From positions 1,054,001 through 1,118,000 of the forward strand of contig NW_026570227.1 of the NCBI RefSeq assembly GCF_019649055.1: a stretch of 64,000 bases of DNA, in the 5' to 3' direction. Shown one piece after another: positions 32,002-44,073 of the stretch. The DNA comes from Paramacrobiotus metropolitanus (Eukaryota > Tardigrada > Eutardigrada > Parachela > Macrobiotidae). The notes beneath the pieces were generated by a model. The model worked only from the letters and a program-made list of their open reading frames with translations, had not been told where the DNA came from and ran no database searches. How positions within the stretch are numbered: the first letter of the stretch is position 1; every line of letters starts with the position of its first letter. Position numbers and translations under genes: made by a program.

Positions 32002-34506
32002 TTACGGATCACGCCCCTCTACAGAATGTACCAGTGCGCGAGAGGGGACGCCACACTGCATCATTCGATCCACAACCAACTGCACAAAGCTGCACAGCAT
32101 TCTGATCGAACTCTCCTTGCGCACGTCTTGGTAAATGCTGTCTTCGTCGGGCCAGAAGCGTTGGGCCAGCGCCTCTCCCTCCTGCCAGCCCACACCACAG
32201 TGCACCCCGCGGAAACACAGCCAGAACATGCGCTCGGGAAAACACGCGGCACCGTCTTTGCGCATCCGCTTGGACATATCCCAAACGTTCAATTCCTGGT
32301 GGTGCTCATCAATCCTTTCTATTCCCCGGCAAAGGCCCATGATCCCTTTGACGATCAGCACCACTTTGGGATTGCAACCCGTCGTCACGACCGCCCCGTA
32401 AACCAGCTCGACGTCAAAAAATTCACCTATTCCGTCCACCACGTCGTAGCCGGCCCACTCCGGGAACAGAATGCTCAGCACTTTCATGTATTCCACCAAC
32501 CAGCTGTAGTTCCACATCGGAGGATGCACAGCGTAATGGTCCATGATAGCGTTCGCGAGCGCCTTTTTCAGCAGTGACGCCACGTCTATGTCCTCCAAAT
32601 ACTCCCGGTGTCTACGAACCAATTTAATGATTTTATATTAAAACGGATGAATGTTGTCTAAACGGTCCGCGGTTACCATGTGTGGCTACGTGTTATGATC
32701 AGCTCAACATGAGGGTGGCATGACTAGCCACATTATCGGAAGCTGCCAATTCTATTAATTTTCTAAACCTGATTTTAATTTCGTTTCTTCTTCCGTTCGA
32801 ACGGGACGACGTCTAAAAAATTAGGCCTGCGATCTGGCCGCACAGTGAACTGGTGTTTCTCGATTCTGTTAATCGTAATTAGTTGGTTCGTGACCCTGCA
32901 TCGTTTTTCAACCTGTACAGTCGTAAGCTCCCTCGGAGTGCTGTACTCTGTATAAGCAATTCGAGATGAGATGCTTTAAAAGCATCGTTTTATTATGATC
33001 TACGTATTTCACCGAGGACGATATCTTGAAAGAAATCACTCTACGCGACGCTTTGTCCCCTTGCTTTTACTGGCATCTTTTAGTATTTTTTGAATATTAA
33101 ACGCAACGCTTTTCCTCTCAGATAAATACAGACGCCGAATGCAGTGTTAGTTAGGGTTTAAGATTATAACACACAAAGAATCGTTCAGCAAATCAACTCG
33201 TTAATAAGGCAAAAACGGGAAAAACTGCTTACTATAATTTACAGTGTCGATTTTTTTTTAACTTAGAATCGAAGAAATAGAAAGTGGGAACTTACTTTTC
33301 GTGTATCGTCATGCGGTTAATGCCTCCCAGCATTCGGTGCGTGTTGACCTGCAAAAGGGGGGTCATAAGACGATGCAACACAGAACTTTAGATCACATGT
33401 ACAAAATTTTTTGTCTTCCTTTCAGCAACAAATTTAAAAAAATGAAAATATATCGTTGAAACCCGATTGGCGAAAAAACATAACAATCAACTGAACTGCC
33501 TTCCCTGATCTGTCTTGACGGCACAAAGAAATTAATACGATATGTGCAACAAGCGTGAAAAACAACGAGCGGTAATGCTTGCTACAACAGAAGCGCTTCA
33601 CGGTTCACACTTAACAAAGTGTGATCGAGCAAACGGCTTTACCGTCAAATTTAATACCTGTACAATCAAACACTGATTAATGTGATTATTAATTAATATA
33701 TCGCATTACCGTAGAAGTAGCCAAACTTGATTAAGGGAGGTGTCTTATTATTGTTACTTTAGAGTAATTTCAGAAAAATAAGCTTCTTAAGCCAACAAAA
33801 TCCGGGAAAAATCAGGGCTTACCAAGGAAAGATCGAGACCGGAGAATATCGAAACGTACACTGGTGCTGCGTCGCGCATCGCAGCCGCTGTCCACAGCGC
33901 CGCTAAATCAGGCAGGAATTTGGTGAGTACGCTGAAGGCGTCCGATCGGTAAAGCTCACAGATATCCAGCAGCTGCTTCCCATTCGGCAGACTCTGCACC
34001 TTCTGCAGCACGTGTTGGTTGGCACTCAGGAAGGCATTTACGAGATTCTCGGCTACACTGCCAGCCTGCCATCAACAATGTCGCAATATTAATTACTTTT
34101 TTGATCAAATTATTAAATAAATACCTCAAAATCAAAACAGATTCTGTCATTTAGCTTGGTATCTATTTATTATAACAATATTTGATTTCATAATTAAAAG
34201 TGAGAAAACCCTTTATTTAATTTTCTAACTGTATTGATTACTGGAAAATGATACCCAGAAATTAATTTCCATTTCTGTCAGTCTGCTATAACAGCAGTAA
34301 TAACGAATTGTAATTACCTGGAGAACGGCGATTCCACCCGAGAACCGTCGCGCCACAGCGTTCTCCTCCTGTTCCACCGACGACGCGTTGCTCAGAGAAT
34401 TACAGCCAGCGTCCTGGCGACGAGAGGGCAGCTTCGTGTCGGATAACGACAGTTTCCCCAACTGTGTCTCGTTCAACTCCTGGCTTGGTCTCCGCATGAG
34501 CGACAT
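32002..34506 (-). CDS. Unknown four-exon family, copy D (intact)
   Basis: The exons, in transcript order, are 34506-34318, 34065-33823, 33348-33296 and 32611-32002, with all GT..AG sites and family phases kept. An upstream in-frame ATG at 34563 would add 19 residues; I prefer MSLMRRPSQELNETQ because the same start is used in copies B and F. Exon 1 ends VARRFSGGIAVLQ. Exon 2 has AENLVNAFLSANQHVLQKVQ. Exon 3 is the B/D type (HRMLGGINRMTIHEK). Exon 4 is the GEFFD subtype with ELVYGAVV in place of the Asp-containing LDYGAV, then ACFPERMFWLCFRGVHCGVG. It is divergent from copy E and convergent with copy C. Function unknown. Confidence 0.68.
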
Positions 34507-35249
34507 GGCGCTGTAACTGTTCACTGCAACACCCACGGTTTTCAGCGTAGTTTCAGCTTCCATCTTCCAATCACACTAAGCAGCTCGATTACCACTTATC
34601 TTACAGAGATTTAATAATCAAAATATAAGCGGTGGTTTCCGTCGACGGGAGACAAAACAATACTGAGTATTTCTATTTTTTTTAAGAACAAATCACAACG
34701 CGCCGAACTGGAGAGTGGAAAAGATTCAAAAGACAAAAGTGTCGAAACTGCATGTTACAACGGCTGACAGACGAGTTTTCCTTGCAACTGGCCCCAGAGT
34801 GCGGTTGTGCTAGATCGTCCCACAGCCTTGTCAACCGCCCTGCAGGACGAGTTGAAATGAAAACTCATTTTTCAACAGTTCAACCGTTGTGCAGTAGTAT
34901 GAAGTTTTCAAAAGTGAGCTTTGTCGCAGGTTTGTCGCATTTGTGGGTAAATCAGTACTTATATGTAGACTAATGTAGTTAGTAGAAACTTCCTCCAGAT
35001 AGAAACTTTTATTCAAGAAAGCTGTGTGCTGTGTGTGACAGTGTGTCCCTTCTCAACGAACACACACCTTAAAGGTAAATAAGTAAGAACGTAGTGGTAA
35101 GCGTTACTCGTGATCTCGTACACTCGTGTTTGGAGCTCCACTTCACGTCGTTTGCTGGATTTACTACGTATCCCGAAAGGTAACGACAGATGAGACGTGA
35201 TTCCAGCCGGAATAAAAAAAAAATCCATGTGTTTGTAGTGAGCAACGAA
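34507..35249. promoter_or_regulatory. Divergent promoter region between copies D and E
   Basis: It contains the shared block at 34744-34808 (CAACGGCTGACAGACGAG, then CTGGCCCCAGAGTGCGGTTG) also found in the B/C and F/G gaps, and the GTCGACGGGAGACAAAAC block close to the minus-strand gene. A GTTTGTAG acceptor-like site precedes the copy E ATG. Confidence 0.5.
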
Positions 35250-37753
35250 ATGTCGATCGAGCGGAGTTCCAACCAGGAATTGAACGAGAAACAGGATGCA
35301 AAACCGCAGTCCGACACGAATCTACCTTTTCGTCATGCGGACGACGACCGTGTTTCTCTGGGAAAGAAGTTCTCCGTGGAGGATAAAGCTCTAGCTAGAC
35401 GCTTTTCAGGTGGATTCGCGGCTCTGCAGGTATTCCCGTGATTTCATTGATGTTTGTCTTTGTTCATTTGCTAACCCGTCTTCTTTATTAATGTATATAA
35501 TTTGTAGTTCAACTTCAGGCCAATCAGTTAATGAATTATCACTACTCACTTATTTTAAGCTCTAGCAGTACGATTAGCAGCTTACCCTGAATTGTGTTCG
35601 CGGTGTTTTGGTACGACTAGACGAAAAAACTTCGCGTTTCTGGTTTTAGCAGATTTAGCAGGTTTTAGCAGTTTTAACAGATTAATGCTGATCTCAGCAA
35701 GCTGCAACTTGCATATTATTATTCCTCGCATAACCTGACTGTCATAACCCGTATTATCTACCCAGAAAAATTTCCTCGGAATCTGAATATGCAAATATAT
35801 ATATACGAAAACACTTAAATATTGTATATGAGATATGGAGTTTCTGCTTCTCACTAGCCATACAGATTTGGGTGTTCCTCGCTCGTTGTAATGGTTTTTA
35901 TTAGCGCAAGCCAGTTTCACTCACACAGAATATGAAGAGAACTCGTTGTAATTAGAAATTGCCTGAGAGTTATTTCCACTAATCGTATACCTCGTTCCAT
36001 TATGGAACTACCCAAAGACGCGTGCTTTTTTTTCTTTTTTTAGCGTGTTTTTTGTCTTCAAATTTGTGTATTGTGGCATTGATTTGACCAATAAAGTCCG
36101 TAAACCCAAAGACTCAAGGGTAAAACTCTTGAGATGCAACTCGTAATAAATTAACACTGTTTACAGGCTGACAGTGTAGTAGAGAACCTCGTGAAGGCAT
36201 TCCTCGGTGTCAACAAACGCGTGCTGTGGAAGCCGAATGGGAAGCAGTTGTTGGCTGTCTGTGAGGGATACGGCCTGGACGTCTTTGCCTTGCGCGGCAA
36301 GAAACTGCCAGATTTGACGGCTTTGTGGGCAGCAGCTTTGATGCGGGAGGCAGCAACATTTCTTGCTCCCATTTGTTCAGGGTTCGATCTTCCCCTGGTA
36401 AGCTCTCGCAGCGTAGGTCTGTGTAGCGGCGCTTTCTGGAAAGTACTTCCGCAAGGGTTCATTTATTCTCTGTACTCGTATACAGTATGTACGAGCTTGT
36501 CCCGTATTTTCTGACGTAAAGGTGCAGAATGCAGATTCACTAGCACGCATTAACCGCGAAGTTTGCGCTAAGGACGATTGCCACTCGTACCTTACGTCTA
36601 CGACAGTCGACAATGACAAACTTACTGTTAATTTAAGGGAATTATAAAGAAGAACGTTGTAGAGTACTGTACTGATATTCGTGCAGTAACTAGACCTCAC
36701 TCGGTAGCTACTTTAGAGTAGGCACGATTCATTTTTCAGGTTACCATGCACCGGAAGCTGGGAAGCGCCAAGAATATGACTCCCGAACAGTAAGTTTGCA
36801 ATTCCTACTTCGTTTTGTCACTTTTGTGCATGCTGTTCGTGTTTCGCCAGTCTGAATAGGTATACGTATTTAGATACGCCTACGCCTAGTATTAGCGTTT
36901 CTGGGCGCATGCGATCTCCTTCGCCGGGCCACCTTTCACGCTGAATTTATATGCGTTTTTGCTCGCTTTTTCGTTCTTAATAACTGTAAAATTAATTTCG
37001 AAAAATTGTAAAGCGTAATACGACCATGGTTTGCCCTCATGATTGATGCCTTTCGTGCGCATCAATCCCAAGGTTCAATAAAAACATGAGATTCAGTGAA
37101 TACGGACTAAATTAGAAAAATGTTTTTTTTCTCCTGATATGATATACAATTACTGGATCTTTCGTAGACACCGGGCGTATTTGGAGACCTTAGACGTGGA
37201 GTCACTGCTGCATAACACGCGTGCTATCCTGGACCGTTACGCTGTTCACGGCCCGTCTTTCGACTACGACTGGTTGGTGGAATACCTGAAGATGTTGAGC
37301 ATTCTGTTCCCGAAATGTGCCGGCTACGACGTGGTGGAGGACCTTGGTGAATTTTTCGACATCGAGCTGGATTACGGGGCCGTTGTGACGTCGGGTTGCA
37401 ATCCCAAAGTGGTGCTGATCATCAAAGGGTTCCTGGGCCGTTGGCGGGGGATGGAGAGGATTGGTGAACACCACCAAGAGCTGCACGTGTGGGACATGTC
37501 TAAGAAAATGCGGGCTGACGGAGTCGCATGTTTCCCTGAGCGCTTGTTCTGGCTGTGTTTCCGTGGGGTGCACTGTGGCTGTGGATGGCAAGAGGGAGAG
37601 GCGCTTTCCCAACGCTTCTGGCCACATGAAGACGATATTTACCACGATGTGCGCAAGGAGGATTCCGTTAAAGTGCTGTGTAACTTTGTACGGTTAGTTC
37701 TGGATAGAATGATGCAGTGTGGCAGGGGCGCAGTTGTCGATTCTGTTAAGTAG
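35250..37753 (+). CDS. Unknown four-exon family, copy E (intact)
   Basis: Exons 35250-35429, 36167-36397, 36740-36789 and 37168-37753 give a predicted 348-residue protein. Residues 1-60 are a polar N-terminus (MSIERSSNQELNEKQ) ending ARRFSGGFAALQ. Residues 61-137 are a helical module (VVENLVKAFLGVNKRVLWKP) of the short KPNG form, like copy C. Residues 138-154 are VTMHRKLGSAKNMTPEQ. Residues 155-348 are the main domain, of the GEFFD subtype but with an intact LDYGAVV and PKVVLIIKG, then ACFPERLFWLCFRGVHCG. Its exons 2-3 side with copy C and exon 4 with B and D, so it is mosaic. There is no signal peptide and no transmembrane segment. Function unknown. Confidence 0.7.
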
Positions 37754-38175
37754 TGGGACAAATAATGAGATTTACGTGTTCGCATGTATTTGTTTTGTAT
37801 TAGTGCGTTCTACGCTGAACAAATGGCGGCGACCTGCAATGACATAATCGAGTTAAAACATGAACTCCCGGCTCTACATCTCACGAAGGAAGAGTCTTTA
37901 CTTCAAGGCTGCATGCAAGTCACAGATGCTTTGTAGAATTGTAGTACTCTGTACATATTTCTCAGCCCTCACTGTTCCGTAATAAAATTATAAAACGGAC
38001 TGTTTTGTGATTTTGTATGTTCCCTAATATTCATGTTTTTATACACAAGTGACACAACGATCACACTTCTGAATGGTTTGAGAGGTTGTCTAAAGCCTGC
38101 TCAGTGATTAAACTGAACTAACCTACACTGGGTGACAGGAAGATGTAAAAGCCACGGCAAAGCGTACTACGCACA

Positions 38176-38862
38176 TTAAGGGATTTGGCCCGGTACATAG
38201 CACCAAGTTCGTGAACATCCAGGGGAAGTTTCGCTGGTGCGCGCTCCCAAACACTTTTTTGCATTGCTTTATGGTATTTTGTAGCCAGAAGAATTGTTTA
38301 TCTAGGTGAGAAAACCATTTGCGCGCGCAACATCCGGTTGCGAAGTTATGAGGGTATCAAAATTCCAAAAAGTTTAAATGCATTCAGGTATACCAAAAGT
38401 CTCATTATGAACCGATCCCTTTCAAATTTTGCGCGTAAATGCACACAACCATGAAGATCGTTTTGACACGGATCCAGACTTCTACGATTTTTTTCAAATT
38501 TTAAAATGAATTTTAAAATTTTTGAAATTCATTTTAAAATTTGAAAAACATGTTAGAACAGTGGATCCGTGTCAAAACGATCTTCATGATTATGTGCATT
38601 TCCGTGCAAAATTCGAAAGGGATCGGTCCATAATGAGACTTTTGGTACACCTGATTGCATTTAAACTTTTTGGAATTTTATTACCCTCATAACTCCGCAA
38701 CCGGATGTTGCGCGCGAAAACGGATTTCACGCCTATGTACACCAAGCATTTGGCTACACAATGTCAAAAAGCAACCCAAAAAAGTGTTTGGAAGTGCGCG
38801 AAAGCGAATATTCTCGTCAATGTGCACGATTTTAGCGCTATGTACCGGGCCAAATCCCTTAA
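38176..38862. mobile_element. Fold-back MITE with TTAA ends
   Basis: The element starts TTAAGGGATTTGGCCCGG and ends with the reverse complement. Imperfect inverted arms cover nearly its whole length and meet at an AT-rich centre near 38515. TTAA at both ends would fit a piggyBac-type target duplication, but the family cannot be fixed without a transposase. Confidence 0.65.
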
Positions 38863-38899
38863 GCACCGTTAATTACTTAAATTAGAAGCCTGCCCCAGT

Positions 38900-39253
38900 T
38901 TACATGACAGTCTGAGGTTGGAGAGCAGCAATTATACTGTACATGTTGTAGTTTCCAGTGGGCCCCGTGCGCGTGAAACTGGGCGTGCCGTCATGCAGCA
39001 GATCCGAGTGCAGTGGCGGAGCATCAGGATGAGCGTAGAACTGCTCCGTAGTCTCCACGACCGTGACTCGCACACCATCTTCGGTGGAAATAGTGCTACT
39101 GTAGTTTGTGCCCGCTCGACTTGCCAACCGATTTAAAAAAAACCGGCAACTAGGTCCCATCGTGTAAGACTGTACCGGCATGAGTACTGCGCGTTTTAAT
39201 ATGTCCAAGGTTAATGAGGAAATGACAAAATGATAAAGGCGGCAAAGAGACAC
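38900..39253 (-). CDS. Unassigned coding fragment
   Basis: The lower part reads like real protein (NYSSTISTEDGVRVTVVETT, then QFYAHPDAPPLHSDLLHDG) and ends in a stop at 38900. The upper part looks less protein-like, so a splice acceptor near 39125 is possible. No domain or partner exons were found. It may be the last exon of a decayed gene. Confidence 0.25.
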   Translation of the reverse strand: MSLCRLYHFVISSLTLDILKRAVLMPVQSYTMGPSCRFFLNRLASRAGTNYSSTISTEDGVRVTVVETTEQFYAHPDAPPLHSDLLHDGTPSFTRTGPTGNYNMYSIIAALQPQTVM

Positions 39254-39919
39254 TTTCTTTCATGCCGTTCTTTTACGTGACGTCGAATTATCTGATAGAA
39301 ATGCAGTTTCACGGATACTTTCTGCAAGGTGAATAAGGGATAAACCTATCCACCCTTAACTATCCACCTTGCTTTCTGTATTTGAACGCCAAGAAACTTT
39401 ATGTATCCGGTAATTATTCAGTATGCACGCAGAAGTTTTTGTGGTAGAACAGTGCATGTTCGACAAAAAATCGGAAGCAAAGAAATCTCCAGTATGGAAG
39501 TTTATCCGTTTATCTGCCTTTGTTTATCCGTGGAGCTTTAGAGAATTTTATAGAACAGACACAATGTTTGGATATAAAATTTTTACGCAGACCAAAAGGT
39601 TAAAATTAATGCAAAATATTTTTTATTTTTGTATTCAAAACTGCGAACAAAATTCTGATAAATAACTCTGATATTTCGTGTTTCCAACTTTTCTGTCATC
39701 GAAGCCGCTCGTAGTACTCTACATATATACTCGTAGTACTGTAGTATAGATGCGAGAAGCGTTCTATCTGCCTTGCCTCTGCAACGAGCCACTGGCCATC
39801 AACGTTTATAGGGAACAAACATGAAAAACATGAACATTAGGGAACATACATAACAGTAACTATAAGGGATAGCTACAAAATAGTGAGGACTATGACAGTA
39901 CAAAACACCCTTACAAGTT

Positions 39920-42900
39920 TCAGCTACAAGTAAGGACAGTCGAAAACACTACAGCTTTTTCACCGTCATCAGCATAATAATTCTGCACCATTCTATCCAC
40001 AACCCCCTTAACAAAGCTGCACAGCATTCTGACCGAATCCTCGCTGCGCACGTCGTAGTAAATGTCATAGTGACCGGGCCAGAAGCGCTGGGGGAACGCC
40101 TCTCCCTCTTGCCATCCAACGCCACAGTGGACCCCACGAAAACACAGCCAGAACATGCGCTCGGGAAAAGAGGCGACTCCGTCAGCCCGCATTTTCTTGG
40201 ACAGATAAAACAGGTCCCACTCCTGCTGGTGCTCACCCGTCCGCTCGCGGCCAGACCACCGGCCCAGGAACCCTTTGACGATCAGCACCACCTTGGGACT
40301 GTAATCCGCTGTCAGTACTGCGCCGTAATCCAGCTCCGCGCCCAATTCAAACTCAGTGCGTCCGCTAAACACGACGTACCCGGCATTTCGCGGGAACAGA
40401 ATACGCAGCACTTCCAACCATTCCACCAACCATTCCTTGTTAGAAACCGGTCTCTCAAGAGCGTACTTGTCCATGGTAGCGCGCGTGTTCTTCAACAGTG
40501 ACTCCACGGTTAAGTTGTCCAAGTACGCACGGTGTCTACGAAACTTTTGTCGCAGAAATCAAACCAAAAAAAGTAGAAAATATTCTATGTTTACCAAAAA
40601 ATTTTCCAGTATCCTGGTAAAGCGTCTCCATTAAATCGTTATAAGTGGAAAACTTACTGTTCGTGCGTCATGATGTTAGCGCTTCCCAACTTCTGGTGCA
40701 GGGCAGCCTGCAAAAGGTGACTGTTTCAAGGCTTACCAGGGAAAAATCAGGACTTACGAGGGAAAAATCAAAAGCAGGGCAGACAGGAGCGGACAGTGGT
40801 GGTGCGTCGCGCACGGCAGCAGCTGTCCACAGCGCCGCTAAATCGGGCAGCAGTGTGCTGGTCAGCACGCCGAAGACGTCAACGCGGTATCCCACACAGG
40901 CATCCAGCAGCTGCTTCCCGTTCGACACACTCTGCACCTTCCGCAGCGCGCGTTCGTCGGCGCCCAGGAAGGCCTTCACCAGACTCTCGGCTACGTTGCC
41001 AGCCTGCACATACCAGTGTGGAGTTATTGATATTCTTTGAATCAACAGATTTCTTTCTGAAAAATCAAGCGAAAACTGACGGTAATACCTCGAACTATCC
41101 TCTGCCCCAGTAAGGTATAACAGTCAAATAAGTCAAACCGTCACTAAATTCCAATAAAATTATGCTTAATGAAAATAATTATAAACTGTTTCTTTCCCAT
41201 GATAAATGGAACGGAGTTTTCAGGATTTCGTATTTCAGGCGCAATCATTTGTAAATCACAGTGAATGAGAATAATTTTAAACAAAATCATTTATTTCTAA
41301 TACTTACTACTATTTCAACTCTCTATAACTAAAAAATTTTTGTGGCACCCTGTAAGAAGTTCTTTTATCTACCAAAAGCAACCAACACAAAGCAAGTACA
41401 GTTAAGACATTCACCAGGGCTCGGTCACCACCTCCCCCCTCAAAAAAATCTCGGTTTTTGTTTGGAGACAGAATAGATATGGGGAACACTTAAAAAAATA
41501 CTTTCATCGGCAATGGTCCGATAGGCGTGGCCAAACACGAATTTAATGGCTGACATTATTGCATGTATTCAGTATTGTCATTGCCGTAATGCTGTGCATA
41601 ATTATGGTGTTACAGATTACGCTGATAAATTTATTTTGCGAGTTGTGGTATCCAATATCCATTACCACTGTAGTTTTACTCCCTGATTGGATTTTGCTTC
41701 CTAAATCACTGTTTTGAAAAAGTAGCATTTTTAACGAATCTCGCCACGTATCAAGCTCTAAAATGCATGGAAATGCAGCACACGGTCTGCTCAGGTTTCA
41801 GTACAGTCGCCATTGGCAAGTTCGCTAACAATTTCAGTTTTTTAAAACAGTGAATTAGGAAGTAAAACAAATCAAGGAGTAAAACTACTGTGCTAATAGA
41901 TAACTCAGAACTCGCAAAATAATATTATCGGTGTAATGTGTAACACCATAATCATGTACAGCAATACGGCAATGGCAATACAGTGAAACTTCTCTACTAC
42001 GTACACCCTCCGTTCCTAGCTTCCTGAACGTTACAAAGAGGTGTACGTTAGGTAGGGGCACTGCCCCTAGGGGCGAATAATAACGCCCCCCCCCCCAGGG
42101 GTGAGTTATAATTCTGTCTGTAGCAACTAGCAAGTGTAGTTGTATATTTGTGTGGCCGGCATATTAAATCTTTTAGCAGCACTGCAATAACTGAGCTTCT
42201 CTGACTTAACGGCGTTAATGATTTCCAGCTTTTCCTCCAAAGAGAAGCTCTGACGCTTACGTTTAGCGTGCATTTTTAAACAGCTACAGTACCGTTACTG
42301 ACAGCTAAAGTTCCCAACTATGCATGAAGTGTTGTTTTTTATCGTTGGGCTGTTTTGCATCGCAAGATCCGGAATTGGACAGACTTAAAACTAGAAACCG
42401 GAAATTTCTTTGGAATTGTTGCTTCTCTTTCTTAGCCGGGTGTACGTAACGCAGGGGTTGAATGTACGTTAAATATGGTCTGCCGTTCCATGATAGGTGT
42501 ACGTTATACTTGTAGAGGGGTGAACGTTATACAGAGAACTGCCCCTATGTTATAATATGCCGGACAGTCCGGTTCCCAGCCGTACGCACATAATAAAGGG
42601 GTGAACGTTATAAAAGGGTGTACGTTAAGAGGGGTTTCACTGTACATGCAATATTGTCAACCATTAAATTCGTGTTTGGTCACGCCCACTGGACCATTGC
42701 CAAAGGAAGTCTTTTTTAAGTGTTCCCCATACCTATTCTGTCTTCAAACAAAAGATGATTTTTCTGAGGGGGTAGGTGGTGACCGAGCCCTGGTTAGTAT
42801 ACTAATTCAGTTAATTCGATCTCAGATAAGTGTCTGTCTGAGCAGTCCATAAATTAATATTATAAACTACTGGCTCATACACATAGAGCAACGAATATTT

Positions 42901-43168
42901 TTTAACGAGTTAAAATTTTCGAGGCCTTCGCAAACTGATTTCCGTCAAGGATCGGTTCACCCTGCTAATTTCGGAATACCTGCAGAACAGCGAATCCACC
43001 CGCGAAACGTCGCGCCACAGCGCTCTCCTCCCGTTCCACGGACGCCACGATGCCCACAGAATTACGGACACTATCCGGTCGACGAGAGGAAACCTTCGTG
43101 TCGGAAAACGACAGTTTCCCAAACTGTTTCTCGCTCAACTCCTGGCTGGGTCTCCGCACGAGCGACAT
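39920..43168 (-). CDS. Unknown four-exon family, copy F
   Basis: The exons, in transcript order, are 43168-42980, 41003-40758, 40707-40658 and 40535-39920, all with GT..AG and family phases. Exon 1 is MSLVRRPSQELSEKQFGKLS to VARRFAGGFAVLQ. Exon 2 is the long KVQS form (AESLVKAFLGADERALRKVQ). Exon 3 is unusual (AALHQKLGSANIMTHEQ). Exon 4 is the GRTEFE subtype (GAELDYGAVLTADYSPKVV), unlike the GEFFD subtype of the other minus-strand copies. Its first intron has been enlarged by a MITE that itself contains a pogo relic. The donor of exon 2 is duplicated, with a second, similar GTAAGC site about 21 bases further on. It is divergent from copy G. Function unknown. Confidence 0.65.
41981..42642. mobile_element. 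pogo-like (Tc1/mariner) internally deleted element
   Basis: The terminal inverted repeats CAGTGAAACTTCTCT and AGAGGGGTTTCACTG continue into ACGTACACCC on both sides. TA dinucleotides flank the element (41979-41980 and 42643-42644). Inside, a minus-strand frame encodes a CENP-B-type N-terminal helix-turn-helix, as in pogo transposases. The DDE domain is missing. Confidence 0.7.
42136..42273 (-). pseudogene. CENP-B N-terminal domain fragment of a pogo transposase
   Basis: From the ATG at 42273 the frame reads MHAKRKRQSFSLEEKLEIIN, then AAKRFNMPATQIYNY. This is the classic start of pogo/Tigger transposases (basic residues, SLEEKLEII, AAKRF). The coding similarity ends after about 46 codons. Confidence 0.7.
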
Positions 43169-44073
43169 GGCGCTCTTCACTGCAACCCACACACACTGTT
43201 TTCACCGCAGTTTCAGTTTCGAATATCCACATGACACTTACCAACTCAATCACCACTTACTGCCTTACAGAAAATTAAATAAGCAACCTATTCACAATGG
43301 TGGGTTTCCGTTGACGAGAGACAAATAGGTAAATCACTGTAAATGTTTCTCGAGGACAACAATTCACAACACGCAGAACTGGAGAGTGGAAAACACTGAA
43401 GTCACTCTGAGAAGTGTGACAAAACTGAAAACGGCGTGTGACAACGGCTGACAGAAGAATACTCGTTTTTACTTTTTTACTGGCCCCATAGTGCGGTTGT
43501 GCTACGTGCTAGATTCCAGCAGCGTTAAAGCACGACAAGACATGTGCGCCTGCCGCCTACCGCGGTGTACTAGGCAACCCCCGCAGTTTCGGTATTTTCA
43601 CGTATGTTTCCTTCGATTTTACTCGATCCGTTGCTTAAGTACTTAAAATTAAATAGTACTTACTTTGTCGAGCGGTTCTGTAACGCTATACTTCAGACGA
43701 GTACTTCTATAACTCAGATGAAAAGATGCGGAAAAATTACAAGATTAGAAACGAAAACTTTGTGGTAATGTAATAAGTAATAACTAGTAACTTGCAAGCG
43801 CTAGTATCTGTACATTACTTGATCGCAGCCGTACATTAACTGCGGCTAGATCAAAACGCTGCTTAACATTCGCCCGATTTCCACTGCCTGGGACACGCAT
43901 AGGGTAGCTTTAACACGCGTACCTCTAAACGCGTTTGAGTGATCTGATTCAAACTGCACTTGCAGTGTATTCCAAAAATCTCGTTTGGCTACATTGAGAT
44001 TTTGCGAAAATCCTTCAGCTTACTTATTTTTTTGACCTGCCTCTGCAGTGTGCATCGATTTGGACAACCCAAA
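43169..44073. promoter_or_regulatory. Divergent promoter region between copy F and the RdRP relic/copy G
   Basis: It carries the same two blocks as the B/C and D/E gaps: CCGTTGACGAGAGACAAA near 43305, and CAACGGCTGACAGAAGAA followed by CTGGCCCCATAGTGCGGTTG near 43438-43502. The similarity on the G side stops soon after this, where the other units would continue into exon 1 of the plus-strand copy. Confidence 0.45.

Larger units (their letters stand above)
37754..39919. other. Gap between convergent copies E and F
   Basis: It holds a 687-bp fold-back element and one possible coding fragment on the minus strand (38900-39253). Otherwise nothing recognisable. Confidence 0.5.
41414..42793. mobile_element. 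Fold-back MITE (family Y/Z) carrying a nested pogo relic
   Basis: The outer arms, about 150 bp (from 41414, CCAGGGCTCGGTCACCACC, and its mirror ending 42793), are imperfect reverse complements. Inner arms 41560-41650 and 41895-41980 also pair. The element at 41981-42642 has split it. The ends resemble the element at 54902-55627 (CCAGGGCACATTTTCCCC), and both have a GGCGTGRCC..AGAATTTAA-like block. The flanking trinucleotides are TCA and TTA, compatible with a mutated 3-bp TTA duplication of PIF/Harbinger type. Confidence 0.6.

Noticed and set aside
42085-42103. Homopolymer run of C as a G-quadruplex or assembly signal
   Set aside because: A single run within a pogo relic; could be sequencing slippage, and no wider structure supports it.
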